Assembly: GCA_038136035.1 (NCBI GenBank)
Contig: JAYPYV010000015.1
Span: forward strand, 3,515-67,514
DNA length: 64,000 nucleotides
DNA from: UBA9926 sp023261215
Lineage (GTDB): Bacteria; Pseudomonadota; Gammaproteobacteria; Pseudomonadales; Azotimanducaceae
Direction of reading: 5' to 3'
Positions within the stretch are counted from its first letter, which is position 1; each line of letters opens with the position of its first letter. A program made the translations under genes and the position numbers. The notes beneath the pieces are model-generated. The model did not search any database and was not told where the DNA came from. It saw only the letters and a program-made list of their open reading frames with translations. This document shows, piece by piece, positions 1 through 8,370 of the stretch.

Positions 1-216
1 ACCTTGGGCGAGTGGTTCGAGGCGCAAGGATTGGATGCCTTTATGGAATACACGTTGCCGATGGCCGCAGTCCGACTCGCCCAAGCGGCGGGTCGATTGA
101 TTCGATCAGAGAACGATCAAGGGGTCCTGACCATCTTAGATAACCGCCTGAAGACGAAGCGCTACGGTCGGACCTTGATTCGCGCAATGCCGCCTTTCAA
201 GTTGGTTGAAGCCTGA
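1..216 (+). CDS. C-terminal end of a DinG/YoaA-family ATP-dependent helicase (partial)
   Basis: The reading frame is open from the first base and stops at 216, so only the last 71 or so residues are present. The stretch with PQ-like 'MEYTLPMAAVRLAQAAGRLI' followed by RSENDQGV, 'LDNRL' and 'KRYGRTLIRAMPP' matches the C-terminal helicase motif VI region of XPD/DinG-type superfamily 2 helicases, where the QxxGRLIR arginines contact ATP (here QAAGRLIR). YoaA and DinG are iron-sulfur helicases in DNA repair; which of the two this is cannot be decided without the upstream part. The next gene starts nine bases after the stop, so the two are probably cotranscribed. Confidence 0.85.
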   Translation, partial: TLGEWFEAQGLDAFMEYTLPMAAVRLAQAAGRLIRSENDQGVLTILDNRLKTKRYGRTLIRAMPPFKLVEA

Positions 217-225
217 GGCAGAGCC

Positions 226-1149
226 ATGGCCGAAAATGATTTTGCGCCAAGTCTTCTCCGTACCGATTGGCCCTCGGTGATCGAATCTCATTTGGTTTCC
301 GCTGGTATTGATGATCACCAATACGTTGAAGTGGTGATTAAACTTTTCGAGGCAGTGCAGCATGGCGCTCGTTCCATTGGCGTTGCAGGAAGCCAGGGGA
401 GTGGTAAATCAACCCTATCTCATGCGCTGCAAACCCTTTCGGAACCGCTGTTGGGGATGAAATCGGTGGTGTTGAGTTTGGATGACTTCTATCTCACTCG
501 CTCAGATCGATGGTCGCTTGCCTCAGTGCACCCGCTCCTGAAAACACGAGGCGTGCCAGGAACCCATGAGGTCGATGGCCTTGTGGCGGCCTTGAGCGCT
601 TTGCTCGAAGGGGGTGTCGTTGAGATTCCTGTGTTTGATAAGGGCGAGGATGATCGAAAGCCCGCGGGTCAGCGGGTTGGACCCTGCCACCTAGTGATCG
701 TGGAAGGATGGTGTATTGGCGCTGAGCCGGAGGCTCAGGACAGCCTCAGCAAGGCCATCAATGCGTTGGAAGCGGTTGAAGACCCTGACGGCGTTTGGCG
801 GCAGCACGTTAATGCCGCTCTGGCGCGGGATGCTTACCGCCGGCTGGCCAATCTTGACTTCTTGTTGTACTTAAAGCCTGAATCCTTTGACCACGTGCTC
901 TGTTGGCGAGAGGAGCAAGAGCAGCGATTTAATCAGGGTCACTTGCAAATGAATCGCGTGCAACTCGAGCGATTCATTGCCCACTATGAACGCTTGACCC
1001 GTTGGATGATGGTCGATGTGCCCCATCGCGCCCAGCTCACGGTGACCCTGGGTCGAGACCATGGCATCGAGCGTATCGATCAAAGATCGTCTGGTCGCGC
1101 CAGCAATGCCCCAGCGCAAAGCCGCGAGCGTATTAACTTTCAGTATTGA
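226..1149 (+). CDS. D-glycerate 3-kinase-like P-loop kinase
   Basis: A 307-residue P-loop kinase of the family that contains plant D-glycerate 3-kinase and bacterial homologues; it would phosphorylate glycerate to 3-phosphoglycerate in the cytoplasm. Visible are a Walker A motif GSQGSGKS at residues 55-62 and the family signature LSLDDFYLT at about 83-91, followed by the substrate loop with RGVPGTH and, further on, VIVEGWCIG. The C-terminal part with YLKPESFDHVLCWREEQE is typical of the same family. Length fits. It follows the helicase gene by nine bases. The last 30 residues are basic and Ser/Arg-rich and are probably a disordered tail. Family assignment is firm; the substrate is inferred. 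Confidence 0.85.
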   Translation: MAENDFAPSLLRTDWPSVIESHLVSAGIDDHQYVEVVIKLFEAVQHGARSIGVAGSQGSGKSTLSHALQTLSEPLLGMKSVVLSLDDFYLTRSDRWSLASVHPLLKTRGVPGTHEVDGLVAALSALLEGGVVEIPVFDKGEDDRKPAGQRVGPCHLVIVEGWCIGAEPEAQDSLSKAINALEAVEDPDGVWRQHVNAALARDAYRRLANLDFLLYLKPESFDHVLCWREEQEQRFNQGHLQMNRVQLERFIAHYERLTRWMMVDVPHRAQLTVTLGRDHGIERIDQRSSGRASNAPAQSRERINFQY

Positions 1150-1228
1150 GTGGTTCATGCTTCTTCGGGTACAGCCGCTCGGATAACGGGTTGGGGTGCT
1201 TGGCATTTCTTCTGGTCCACCCAGTCTT

Positions 1229-1266
1229 ACCGATTCAGTCCTGATTCAGTTTGCGATCGATAAAGT
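1229..1266 (+). promoter_or_regulatory. Candidate response-regulator box and promoter
   Basis: The octamer GATTCAGT occurs at 1232-1239 and again at 1243-1250, a perfect direct repeat with an 11-bp period. OmpR/PhoP-family regulators bind such tandem half-sites, and PhoP boxes typically sit about a helical turn upstream of the -10 element in place of a -35 box. Here a TAAAGT hexamer lies at 1261-1266, ten bases after the repeat, and no good -35 is seen. The next gene is a glycine-zipper protein of the SlyB type and the gene block ends in a PhoP/PhoQ-like pair, so autoregulation is plausible. It is an inference from spacing and context. Confidence 0.45.
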
Positions 1267-1302
1267 GTCTTCATGGTTCAAAGGCATTGAGGAGAACGTT
1301 CC

Positions 1303-1811
1303 ATGAAAAAGTTAGTCAGTTGCTTATTCATTTTGACTGCGTTGCCAGCGGCTGCGAGGCAAGTCGATTATGTTGAAGCGGATGTGCTGTCTGTTGTGCC
1401 AGTCATGCAAGATGTTCGTGTGGTCACCCCCGAGCGTAACTGCTGGCAGGAGCGCCGATACAGCGGCTATCGCGATGACCACGGGGACCATGGCGTAGGA
1501 CTGGTGGTGGGTGGCGTTGTGGGCGGCGCCTTGGGGCATGGCTTAGGCCATAAAAAACGAAATAAGCAAGTAGGCGCCGTGGTGGGTTCGATTCTGGGTG
1601 CGACGTTAGGCAATGCGATCTCGCATGATCGAAGACGCCGTCATTCGAATGAATGGGTAGAGCGCTGCGAGGTGGTCGAAACGCGCCGAGATGAAACCCG
1701 GATTGTTGGCTACGATGTGGAGTACGAGTATGCTGGGGCTATCCATCGGACGCGTCTGGATCGAGATCCAGGGTCAACGCTTCGTTTGCGCGTTGAAGTG
1801 CAACCCGTGGG
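1303..1811 (+). CDS. Glycine-zipper 2TM (17 kDa surface antigen family) envelope protein, 3' end lost in assembly gap
   Basis: Starts with a signal peptide (MKKLVSCLFILTALPAAA, cleavage expected before RQVDY). Residues about 68-110 hold the glycine-zipper hairpin, with GLVVGGVVGGALGHGLGH and VGAVVGSILGATLGNAI, the hallmark of the Rickettsia 17 kDa antigen/SlyB-like outer membrane family. The tail reads YDVEYEYAG...RLDRDPGSTLRLRVEVQPV, which is where family members normally end, so the stop is probably just inside the N run that begins at 1812. A single frame can be drawn through the gap into the next protein, but the 100 N are a placeholder and the join looks artificial. SlyB-type proteins are envelope-stress genes under PhoPQ control in enterics. 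Confidence 0.8.
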
Positions 1812-1911
1812 NNNNNNNNNNNNNNNNNNNNNNNNNNNNNNNNNNNNNNNNNNNNNNNNNNNNNNNNNNNNNNNNNNNNNNNNNNNNNNNNNNNNNNNNN
1901 NNNNNNNNNNN
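1812..1911. other. Assembly gap (100 N)
   Basis: Exactly 100 N, the usual placeholder for a scaffold join of unknown size. It separates the conserved C-terminus of the glycine-zipper protein from a PepSY-domain segment, so it most likely hides the stop of the first gene and the start of the second. Confidence 0.97.
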
Positions 1912-2190
1912 TTCCAGGATCAGCCCGAGAAGGGTAGTGCCTCATACCCGCGTTCAGATGAGCCCGAGCGAGCTGCGCGTTTTATGGGTAGCGCCGTGCC
2001 CTCAGCGATCCGGATTGATAACCAAACAGCGATTCAGATGGTGAAATCGAAGTTGAATGGCCATCGAATTTTGAATGCCCGCCTTCGATCCGCTGGGGGC
2101 ACCCCACAGTATCAGATCAAGGTGCTTTCTCCTGAGGGCGTGGTGTCAATGATCTATGTCGATGCCGCAACTGGGCGAATATCGGATTAG
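1912..2190 (+). CDS. PepSY-domain protein, 5' end lost in assembly gap
   Basis: The last 92 residues of a protein whose start lies in the N run. The segment 'IRIDNQTAIQMVKSKLNGHRIL' followed by ARLRSAGGTPQYQIKVLSPEGVV and YVDAATGRI is a PepSY domain: helix, then beta strands ending in the DAATG(R/E)I motif. Small exported PepSY proteins of about 100 residues commonly sit directly upstream of OmpR/PhoP-type two-component genes, as here, where the response regulator begins three bases after the stop. The real product is therefore probably a short periplasmic PepSY protein that modulates the sensor, not a C-terminal domain of the glycine-zipper protein. The role is inferred from context. Confidence 0.75.
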   Translation, partial: FQDQPEKGSASYPRSDEPERAARFMGSAVPSAIRIDNQTAIQMVKSKLNGHRILNARLRSAGGTPQYQIKVLSPEGVVSMIYVDAATGRISD

Positions 2191-2193
2191 TCC

Positions 2194-2877
2194 ATGGCAG
2201 ATCGTGTCTTACTTCTTGAAGACGACGAAACGCTTCGAGGTCAATTACTTACTTTGTTGAGCGATCGAGGCTATATCGTCGACGGTTATGCTGATGGCGC
2301 GAGCGGACTTGATCGCGCCCTAGAGGGACATTTCGATATCGGTGTGATCGACCTGGGGCTGCCAAAAAAACCTGGACTCGAGGTGGTCAAGGCGTTGCGG
2401 GCTGCCGGCATCGATGTCCCACTGCTGATTCTGACAGCCAGGACGGATTGGAGCGATAAGGTTGCAGGGCTTGACGCGGGGGCTGACGATTATTTGGCCA
2501 AACCCTTTCACCTTGAAGAACTCATCGCCAGAGTCAATGCGTTATTGAGGCGCGCGCGAGGCGAAGTGCGATCGTCCTTGTCGCTGGGTTCGCTTGAAAT
2601 CAACTTGCGAGAACAAATCGCCTACCTTGAAGGGCAGGCCATGCCCCTAACAACCTACGAATATAAGTTGCTCCACTTCCTGATGATGAACGCCGGGCAA
2701 ACGCTGTCCAAGTCTGATCTCGCTGATTACCTCTACGATCTAGACGGGGATCGGGATAGCAATGTGATTGAGGTCCTAATGGGCCGCTTACGAAAGAAGC
2801 TTGCTGGGGCCTCGGGAGCCCCAGCGATTGAGACTTTGCGAGGGCGTGGCTATCGGCTATGTCCAAGTGAGGGATGA
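2194..2877 (+). CDS. OmpR/PhoP-family response regulator
   Basis: 227 residues: receiver domain (about 1-118) and winged-helix DNA-binding domain (about 130-225). The acidic pocket is E9/D10/D11, the phospho-acceptor is D53 in VIDLGLP, and the switch lysine is in YLAKPF. The C-terminal domain has the family pattern LTTYEYKLLHFLM...NVIEVLMGRLRKKL...TLRGRGYRL. The closest well-known relatives are PhoP and QseB. Its stop overlaps the start of the sensor kinase (ATGA, 2874-2877), so the two are translationally coupled. It probably activates or represses its own locus through the direct repeat near 1232. Confidence 0.93.
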   Translation: MADRVLLLEDDETLRGQLLTLLSDRGYIVDGYADGASGLDRALEGHFDIGVIDLGLPKKPGLEVVKALRAAGIDVPLLILTARTDWSDKVAGLDAGADDYLAKPFHLEELIARVNALLRRARGEVRSSLSLGSLEINLREQIAYLEGQAMPLTTYEYKLLHFLMMNAGQTLSKSDLADYLYDLDGDRDSNVIEVLMGRLRKKLAGASGAPAIETLRGRGYRLCPSEG

Positions 2878-4280
2878 GCAATCGTTTGCGCTTTGTCTCG
2901 CTTCGTTCACGGCTTGTCGGCGCGGCGCTGCTTGGGCTTTCACTCGCAATGGCGCTCGTTGGGATCGCACTTGAAAATGCGCACTCTGCGAGCATCGATA
3001 CGGCCAGAATTGAGCGGCAGATTGCAGAACTGTACGGATTGATCGCTGAGGCAGACGTCTTTGAAGGACGCTTATCGTTGCCCGCACAACTGCCTGACTC
3101 GGCATTCAACCGAGTGGGGGGGCAACGCTTCGCGGGTGTCTTTGATGATGTGGGGCGATTGGTTTGGGCGAGCACGTCACTGACGTTACTGGATGGCGAG
3201 TGGCAGGCCGGTCTTCCTCGTCTACCGGCTACGGAGCGCGGAAAAGCATCAGTAATATCGCTAGATCTTGAGGCAACAGAGTTGTTGGGCCAACGGATGA
3301 CGATCCGGTGGCAGACCGATGAGTTGCAGGGGGATTACACCTTCTTTGTTCTTGAGTCGGCCGAGGTCGTCTTGGCTGAGGTTGGTGCGTTTCGACAACG
3401 ATTGTGGCTTTGGTTGAGCACGGCGGTTGGGCTGGTCTTGGTGATGCAACTGTTCATCCTGAAATGGGGATTAGCCCCCCTTGCCAGGTTTACTCGAGAC
3501 CTTGAGCGAATGCGAGCCGGCACTTTGGCTCAATTGCCGGACGGTGAAGTTCAGGAGCTGAAGCCGCTGGCGGGCGTATTGAATCAATTGGTCACACGGG
3601 AGCGAGCACAGAGTGAGCGTTATCGGCAATCTCTCGCTGATTTGGCACACAGTTTAAAAACGCCGGTCACGATTCTTCGCAATGAGTGGACAAGACGGTT
3701 CCGCGTCGGAGAAGCGGAAGGTTCAGAGTCGGACCTTGATGATGCAACGCTCAGCCAGTTAGACGAGATTGAACAAAAGATCACCTATCAGCTTGAGCGC
3801 GCGGTGCTACAGAGCTCTCCGCTGGTTCAGGTGCCGATTGCAGTGGAGCCTGTCGTCCAGGGCTTAATCCGGGCGATGAACAAAATGTTCCATGAGAAAA
3901 CGGTGGTTTGGGACATTGACCTTAGCCAAACTTTAATCCGCGTTGACCCTCGAGATCTGAACGAAATTCTGGGGAATTTGGTTGAGAATGCCGTGAAGTA
4001 TGGTGCGCAGACGATTCGCATCAGTCTCGGGCAGGAGGGCAATGATGCGGTGCTGGAGGTCCAGGATAACGGGCCGGGCATTCCGCTCGAGCGACGAGCT
4101 GAGGTGATGGAGCGAGGGCAAAGGGCCGACACGAAAGCCCAAGGCTATGGGATCGGCCTTGATATCGTGCAGCAAATCGCGGAACGATATGGCGCTGAGC
4201 TCGAATATCGGGTCTCAGAACGCTTCGGAGGCGCCGCTTTTAGTATCCGCTTCGAGGGTTTAGCTCAAATCCCGTTGTGA
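2874..4280 (+). CDS. PhoQ-like sensor histidine kinase
   Basis: 468 residues. Two membrane segments (about 13-33 and 176-197) frame a periplasmic sensor domain of roughly 140 residues; a HAMP segment follows (about 198-250). The H-box reads DLAHSLKTP with His259, the form used by PhoQ rather than the HE[LI]RTP of many other kinases. The N-box (NEILGNLVENAVKYG), G1 box (DNGPGIP) and G2 region (GYGIGLDIV) are intact, so it should be an active kinase/phosphatase for the preceding regulator. The periplasmic signal cannot be read from the sequence. Its last 16 bases overlap the convergent CDGSH gene. Confidence 0.93.
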   Translation: MSNRLRFVSLRSRLVGAALLGLSLAMALVGIALENAHSASIDTARIERQIAELYGLIAEADVFEGRLSLPAQLPDSAFNRVGGQRFAGVFDDVGRLVWASTSLTLLDGEWQAGLPRLPATERGKASVISLDLEATELLGQRMTIRWQTDELQGDYTFFVLESAEVVLAEVGAFRQRLWLWLSTAVGLVLVMQLFILKWGLAPLARFTRDLERMRAGTLAQLPDGEVQELKPLAGVLNQLVTRERAQSERYRQSLADLAHSLKTPVTILRNEWTRRFRVGEAEGSESDLDDATLSQLDEIEQKITYQLERAVLQSSPLVQVPIAVEPVVQGLIRAMNKMFHEKTVVWDIDLSQTLIRVDPRDLNEILGNLVENAVKYGAQTIRISLGQEGNDAVLEVQDNGPGIPLERRAEVMERGQRADTKAQGYGIGLDIVQQIAERYGAELEYRVSERFGGAAFSIRFEGLAQIPL

Positions 4281-4504
4281 GTCCCGTCACATAACGGTGC
4301 CTTGGCTGTCTTCTTACAACCGCAGAAATACAGGGTTTTCGAGCTCTCGGCAGTATGTTTCATGGGTAGAAGTTCCGTCCCTTGATGCGAGCCATCACAA
4401 AAGGGCTGGTTGGCGCTGCGTCCGCACGCGCACCAGAAGTAAGTTTTTCCCGCTTCAACGTCAACGGCGTAAGGTGCTTTTTGTGCGATGACTACGTCAC
4501 TCAT
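4265..4504 (-). CDS. CDGSH iron-sulfur domain protein
   Basis: 79 residues with two CDGSH-type motifs: CACGRSANQPFCDGSH and CGCKKTAKAPLCDGTH. Each provides three Cys and one His for a [2Fe-2S] cluster, as in the small double-CDGSH (MitoNEET-like) proteins of bacteria. The start at MSDVVIAQ is chosen because AGGAGG lies seven bases upstream of it; an in-frame extension of 46 residues upstream has no such site and no family similarity. The function of bacterial members is electron or cluster transfer in a general sense; no specific partner is visible. It converges on the sensor kinase gene and diverges from the acyl-CoA dehydrogenase gene. Confidence 0.9.
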   Translation of the reverse strand: MSDVVIAQKAPYAVDVEAGKTYFWCACGRSANQPFCDGSHQGTELLPMKHTAESSKTLYFCGCKKTAKAPLCDGTHNGI

Positions 4505-4623
4505 GGGGTTTCCTCCTCTTAGCGTGAACCATGCTACCTTGATGAATTCGTCTTTCACAAGCCATAATGCTGGGCTTTTAATCCTTTGGCCCTTGCGCCT
4601 CGGCTTTTCATCGGAGTAACACC

Positions 4624-5757
4624 ATGGACTTTTCATTTTCATCTGAGCAAACCCTGTTGCAAGACAGTGTCGAGCGCTTTATCCAAAACGACTATGGGTT
4701 TGATCAGCGTCAAAAGCTGACCGCAACGGAGCTTGGCTTCAGCCGAGAGCATTGGGCCCATTTCGCTGAATTGGGTTGGTTGGGTTTGCCTTTTGCTGAG
4801 GAAGATGGCGGGTTTGGCGGTACAGCCATCGATACCATGATTCTTATGGAAGCCTTTGGTAAGGGATTAGTGGTCGAGCCTTATGTGTCCACAGTGCTCA
4901 TGGCGGGCAGTGCCCTGGCTCGGGCGGGTACCTCCGCTCAAAAAGAAACCCATCTAGCCGCGATCATTGCTGGCGAATGCCTCGCGAGTCTCGCCTATAT
5001 TGAGCCTCAATCAAGATTTAATCTGAGCCATGTCGTGACGAAAGCGGAGCCGGCAGGGGATGGCTGGATCATCAACGGTTTCAAAGGCGTTGTTCAAGGC
5101 GCGCCGAGCGCTGATTTGCTCATTGTGTCCGCCCGAACAAGTGGAGATGAGCAGTCTGACGGTGGCCTGACGATGTTCCTTGTTCCCTCAGATGCAGAAG
5201 GCGTAGCGCGACGCAACTACCCAACCATCGATGGCTTTAGAGCCTCAGAAGTGACTCTCAAAGATGTTCGAGTCGGTGCAGACGCTGTGCTTGGTGACGT
5301 CGATGGTGGGTTGTCCGTGCTCCAATATGCAATTGATCAAGGCACGCTTGGTGTTGGGTCTGAAGCGGTTGGCGCGATGGAGGTGTTGTACAAGGATACG
5401 GTTGAGTATTGCAAAACCCGAGAACAGTTTGGGCAACCCATCGGTAAGTTTCAGGTTCTGCAACATCGAATGGTGGATATGTTTATCGAGCATGAACAGA
5501 CCAAATCTTTAGCGTATATGGCCGCCATGCGCCTGGCTGACGATTACGATACGGCCGCAAGAAAAGCGCTCTCTGCTCTGAAAGTGCAGGTGGGTAAAGG
5601 CGGGACCTTCGTGGGTCAAAATGCGGTGCAACTTCATGGCGGTATGGGGATGACCAACGAGCTGAATATTGGGCATTATTTCAAGCGTCTGACCGCCATC
5701 GAAACACTGTTTGGCAACACCGACTTTCATCTCAAGCAATACGCAGCCTTGTCCTAG
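4624..5757 (+). CDS. Acyl-CoA dehydrogenase, small-subunit (PimD-like) type
   Basis: 377-residue FAD flavoprotein of the acyl-CoA dehydrogenase family, oxidising an acyl-CoA to the enoyl-CoA. N-terminal helical domain (MDFSFSSEQTLLQDSVERF), middle beta domain and C-terminal helices with KTREQFGQPIGKFQ, QLHGGMGMTNEL and HYFKRLTAIETLFG are visible. The last motif resembles the small subunit of two-subunit enzymes such as pimeloyl-CoA dehydrogenase; a large-subunit gene normally sits beside it but none is present here. It has a GGAG ribosome site and is followed after 56 bases by an alpha/beta hydrolase. Substrate unknown. Confidence 0.9.
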   Translation: MDFSFSSEQTLLQDSVERFIQNDYGFDQRQKLTATELGFSREHWAHFAELGWLGLPFAEEDGGFGGTAIDTMILMEAFGKGLVVEPYVSTVLMAGSALARAGTSAQKETHLAAIIAGECLASLAYIEPQSRFNLSHVVTKAEPAGDGWIINGFKGVVQGAPSADLLIVSARTSGDEQSDGGLTMFLVPSDAEGVARRNYPTIDGFRASEVTLKDVRVGADAVLGDVDGGLSVLQYAIDQGTLGVGSEAVGAMEVLYKDTVEYCKTREQFGQPIGKFQVLQHRMVDMFIEHEQTKSLAYMAAMRLADDYDTAARKALSALKVQVGKGGTFVGQNAVQLHGGMGMTNELNIGHYFKRLTAIETLFGNTDFHLKQYAALS

Positions 5758-5813
5758 ACAATCGCTGAAGCACCGCTGCCAAAGTCAACTGCTGTTGGAG
5801 CTAAAGGAGCTGA

Positions 5814-6677
5814 ATGATGGGGAGTATTCCTGACTGGTTTTGGGAAGCCGTAGATCAAAAGCCGCAAGATCATTATGTGGCGCACGGTGATATTGATCTG
5901 CATTACTTATCCTGGAATGAAGCGGGTCAAAGGGATCTGCTCTTTATCCACGGGCACAATGCGCACGCGCATTGGTGGGATTTCATCGCGCCTGCGTTTT
6001 GCGATGCGTTTCACCCGATCGCGATGGATTTGAGTGGTATGGGCGACTCCGATCATCGCGATGCTTATTCCGCCGAAGACTACGCCGATGAGGTGGTGGC
6101 GATCGCAGATGCGGCGGGGTTGGCAAACGACACCTTGGTGGTGGCGCATAGCTTCGGCGGCATCATGGCGCTCCGCGCTTGCGCAAAATACCCTGATCGG
6201 TTCGGGGGGCTCGTTTTGATCGACTCTGGAGCGAAACATCCTGACGATCAAAAACCCAGAGAGCCCGAGCGATGGTCCAAGCCAAAGATTTACCCAGATT
6301 TAGAGATTGCTCGCTCGCGGTTTCGCCTTCAGCCGCCCCAACCCTGTGAGAATGAATATTTGGTTCAGCACATCGCCAGACATTCACTTGAATCAATGGA
6401 CGATGGATGGGTTTGGAAATTTGACGAGGAACTGAACTCTCGAATGAATTGGGACATGGATCCAGCTGCTGACGTGGCGTCGATCCAAATGCCTATGGCC
6501 CTGATTTATGGCGCGAACAGCGAATCCTTCAGCTCGAAAAGCGCCGAGCATATGGCTTCTCTTGCTTCAGGTCTTGAGGTGATTGAACTCGCTGATGCGC
6601 AACATCATCTGTTCCTCGATCAGCCCGAAGCGTTTACGAAAGAACTGCGAAGCATTTTGGCCCGCTGGTCAGCTTGA
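5814..6677 (+). CDS. Alpha/beta-hydrolase fold protein
   Basis: 287 residues. The oxyanion region LLFIHGHNAHAHWWDF, nucleophile elbow VVAHSFGG (Ser as nucleophile) and a late His in DAQHHLFLDQPEAF give a complete catalytic triad framework, with the acid expected near LIYGANSES. No signal peptide, so cytoplasmic. The gene follows the acyl-CoA dehydrogenase and has a strong ribosome site (AAAGGAGC), suggesting one transcript; together with the nearby thiolase it may act on an acyl ester or acyl-CoA. The family is too broad to name a substrate. Confidence 0.85.
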   Translation: MMGSIPDWFWEAVDQKPQDHYVAHGDIDLHYLSWNEAGQRDLLFIHGHNAHAHWWDFIAPAFCDAFHPIAMDLSGMGDSDHRDAYSAEDYADEVVAIADAAGLANDTLVVAHSFGGIMALRACAKYPDRFGGLVLIDSGAKHPDDQKPREPERWSKPKIYPDLEIARSRFRLQPPQPCENEYLVQHIARHSLESMDDGWVWKFDEELNSRMNWDMDPAADVASIQMPMALIYGANSESFSSKSAEHMASLASGLEVIELADAQHHLFLDQPEAFTKELRSILARWSA

Positions 6678-6705
6678 GCAGGGTTATAAAATAGATCCAA
6701 GCCTG

Positions 6706-6742
6706 TCCCCTGAGCCCTGTGTCTAAGGGGCACTCTTTTTTT
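6706..6742 (+). terminator. Candidate rho-independent terminator after the hydrolase gene
   Basis: CCCCT at about 6707-6711 can pair with AGGGG at about 6726-6730, followed within a few bases by a run of seven to eight T. The stem is short and the loop large, so this is weak. The remaining bases up to 6975 show no gene on either strand. Confidence 0.35.
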
Positions 6743-6975
6743 GCATTAGCGTCGGGGAACCCGAATTAGACCGGGCTTCTCTAAGTCACTTGCCTGAGCG
6801 CGTTGCCTCCGTGATTGGGTTGAGCTATGCGATCAAAGGTCCTCTGTTTGAATATCCGCTTCCGTTCCAGTGTTTGGGGAGTGAATGCCCGGCCGGGAGT
6901 TCTGGTCGGCAGTGTCTCAGTGTCACGCATTCATTTTGAATGGACCCGAAGGATTTGCAGCCATTCTCATTCAGC

Positions 6976-7006
6976 GCAAAAAAAAAGGAGCCCGAAGGCT
7001 CCTTTG
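6976..7006 (-). terminator. Rho-independent terminator of the thiolase gene
   Basis: On the minus strand AAAGGAGCC (rc of 6997-7005) pairs with GGCTCCTTT (rc of 6984-6992) around the tetraloop TTCG, a very stable hairpin, followed by a run of T (the A tract 6978-6986 read on the other strand). It lies 18 bases past the thiolase stop. Confidence 0.9.
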
Positions 7007-7023
7007 TGCAGTCCCTCATGGAT

Positions 7024-8211
7024 CTAGCAGGCTTCGAAAAGGCCTGCCGCGCCCATGCCGCCACCAATACACATGCTGACGATTCCGTATTTTTTGTTAC
7101 GGCGACGCAGCTCGCGAACCAGATGGCCGGTCAACCGGGATCCCGTCATCCCAAACGGATGACCAATCGAGATCGAGCCGCCGTTGACGTTATAGATTTC
7201 AGGGTCGATTTCGAGGCGATCTCGAGAGTAGACGCACTGAGATGCGAACGCTTCATTGAGCTCGACGAGATCAATATCGTTGATCGTGAGGCCATTGGCT
7301 TTGAGCAATTTTGGAATCGCGAAGACCGGACCAATGCCCATTTCATCAGGCTCGCACCCTGCCACTGTCCAACCACGGAAGTAAGCTTTCGGTTCTAGGC
7401 CGAGTTGTGCTGCTCGCTCAGCACTCATGACGAGCGTCATAGATGCACCGTCAGAAAGCTGAGACGCATTACCCGCAGTCACCGTACCATTTTCTTCAAA
7501 CGCCGGCGGCAGTTTTGCCAAGCCTTCGAGCGTGGTGTCAGGTCGATTGCATTCGTCAGAATCACACACGCCATCAACGATTTCCGTTTCCTTGGTTTCC
7601 TTGTTGACGATTTTTTGCCATTTGACGCTCATGGGAACAATTTCGTCAGAGAAAAGGCCCGCTTGCTGAGCCGCCGCGGTTCGCTTTTGGCTTTCTAAAG
7701 AAAACTCGTCTTGATACTCACGCGTCACATTGTATCGACGTGCGACCACTTCTGCGGTGTTTCCCATGGCCATGAAGATGTCGGGTGACTTCTCAAGGAT
7801 GGTGGGGTGTTGCTGAGACTTTCCAGGCGTCTGCCGAGTGCCTGCGGAAATGGATTCAACACCGCCGGCAATCATGATTTCAGAGCAGCCGCTCGCGATT
7901 TGGTTGGCCGCGAACGCAATCGAGTTGAGACCAGAGGAGCAAGCACGAGAAATCGTGCTGCCTGCGGTGGTGACGGGCAAGCGCGAGAGAATCACGGCCA
8001 GGCGCGCGATGTTGCCACCTTGCTCTCCCGTCTGGCTTGCAGCGCCAACGATCACGTCTTCAACTTCCGCTGGATCAATTTGTGGGTTTCGGTCCAGCAG
8101 GGCGTCAATACAATGTGCCACCATGTCATCTGGACGGGTGAGGTTAAAAGTCCCGCGGAAGGACTTGGCTAAGCCGGTCCTAACGCTGTCTACGATTACG
8201 ACGTCGCGCAT
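7024..8211 (-). CDS. Acetyl-CoA acyltransferase (thiolase)
   Basis: 395-residue thiolase, catalysing acetyl-CoA condensation or beta-ketoacyl-CoA cleavage. Nucleophilic Cys91 in SRACSSGLNS, the His loop in GHPFGMTGSR and the second catalytic Cys in CIGGGMGAAG are all present. The start MRDVVIVD is preferred to an upstream in-frame Met because it matches the family N-terminus and has GGGAG eight bases before it. It is transcribed alone, with a strong terminator after it and a candidate operator-promoter at 8371-8400. It converges on the acyl-CoA dehydrogenase-hydrolase pair, which suggests a shared acyl-CoA pathway. Degradative or biosynthetic direction cannot be told. Confidence 0.93.
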   Translation of the reverse strand: MRDVVIVDSVRTGLAKSFRGTFNLTRPDDMVAHCIDALLDRNPQIDPAEVEDVIVGAASQTGEQGGNIARLAVILSRLPVTTAGSTISRACSSGLNSIAFAANQIASGCSEIMIAGGVESISAGTRQTPGKSQQHPTILEKSPDIFMAMGNTAEVVARRYNVTREYQDEFSLESQKRTAAAQQAGLFSDEIVPMSVKWQKIVNKETKETEIVDGVCDSDECNRPDTTLEGLAKLPPAFEENGTVTAGNASQLSDGASMTLVMSAERAAQLGLEPKAYFRGWTVAGCEPDEMGIGPVFAIPKLLKANGLTINDIDLVELNEAFASQCVYSRDRLEIDPEIYNVNGGSISIGHPFGMTGSRLTGHLVRELRRRNKKYGIVSMCIGGGMGAAGLFEAC

Positions 8212-8370
8212 GAATCGATCTCCCGAATAGGTGTTTGTGAGCGAAGGGGCATTGTGCACGCAAATGAAATTGAATGACAGCCCAAGCCTTGGGCGCCAAA
8301 ACGCTGTTGCGACCCAGTCTCATAGTGGTAGAGAACTATCCGAGATTCAGGGTTTTGTGCTGCCCGACTT

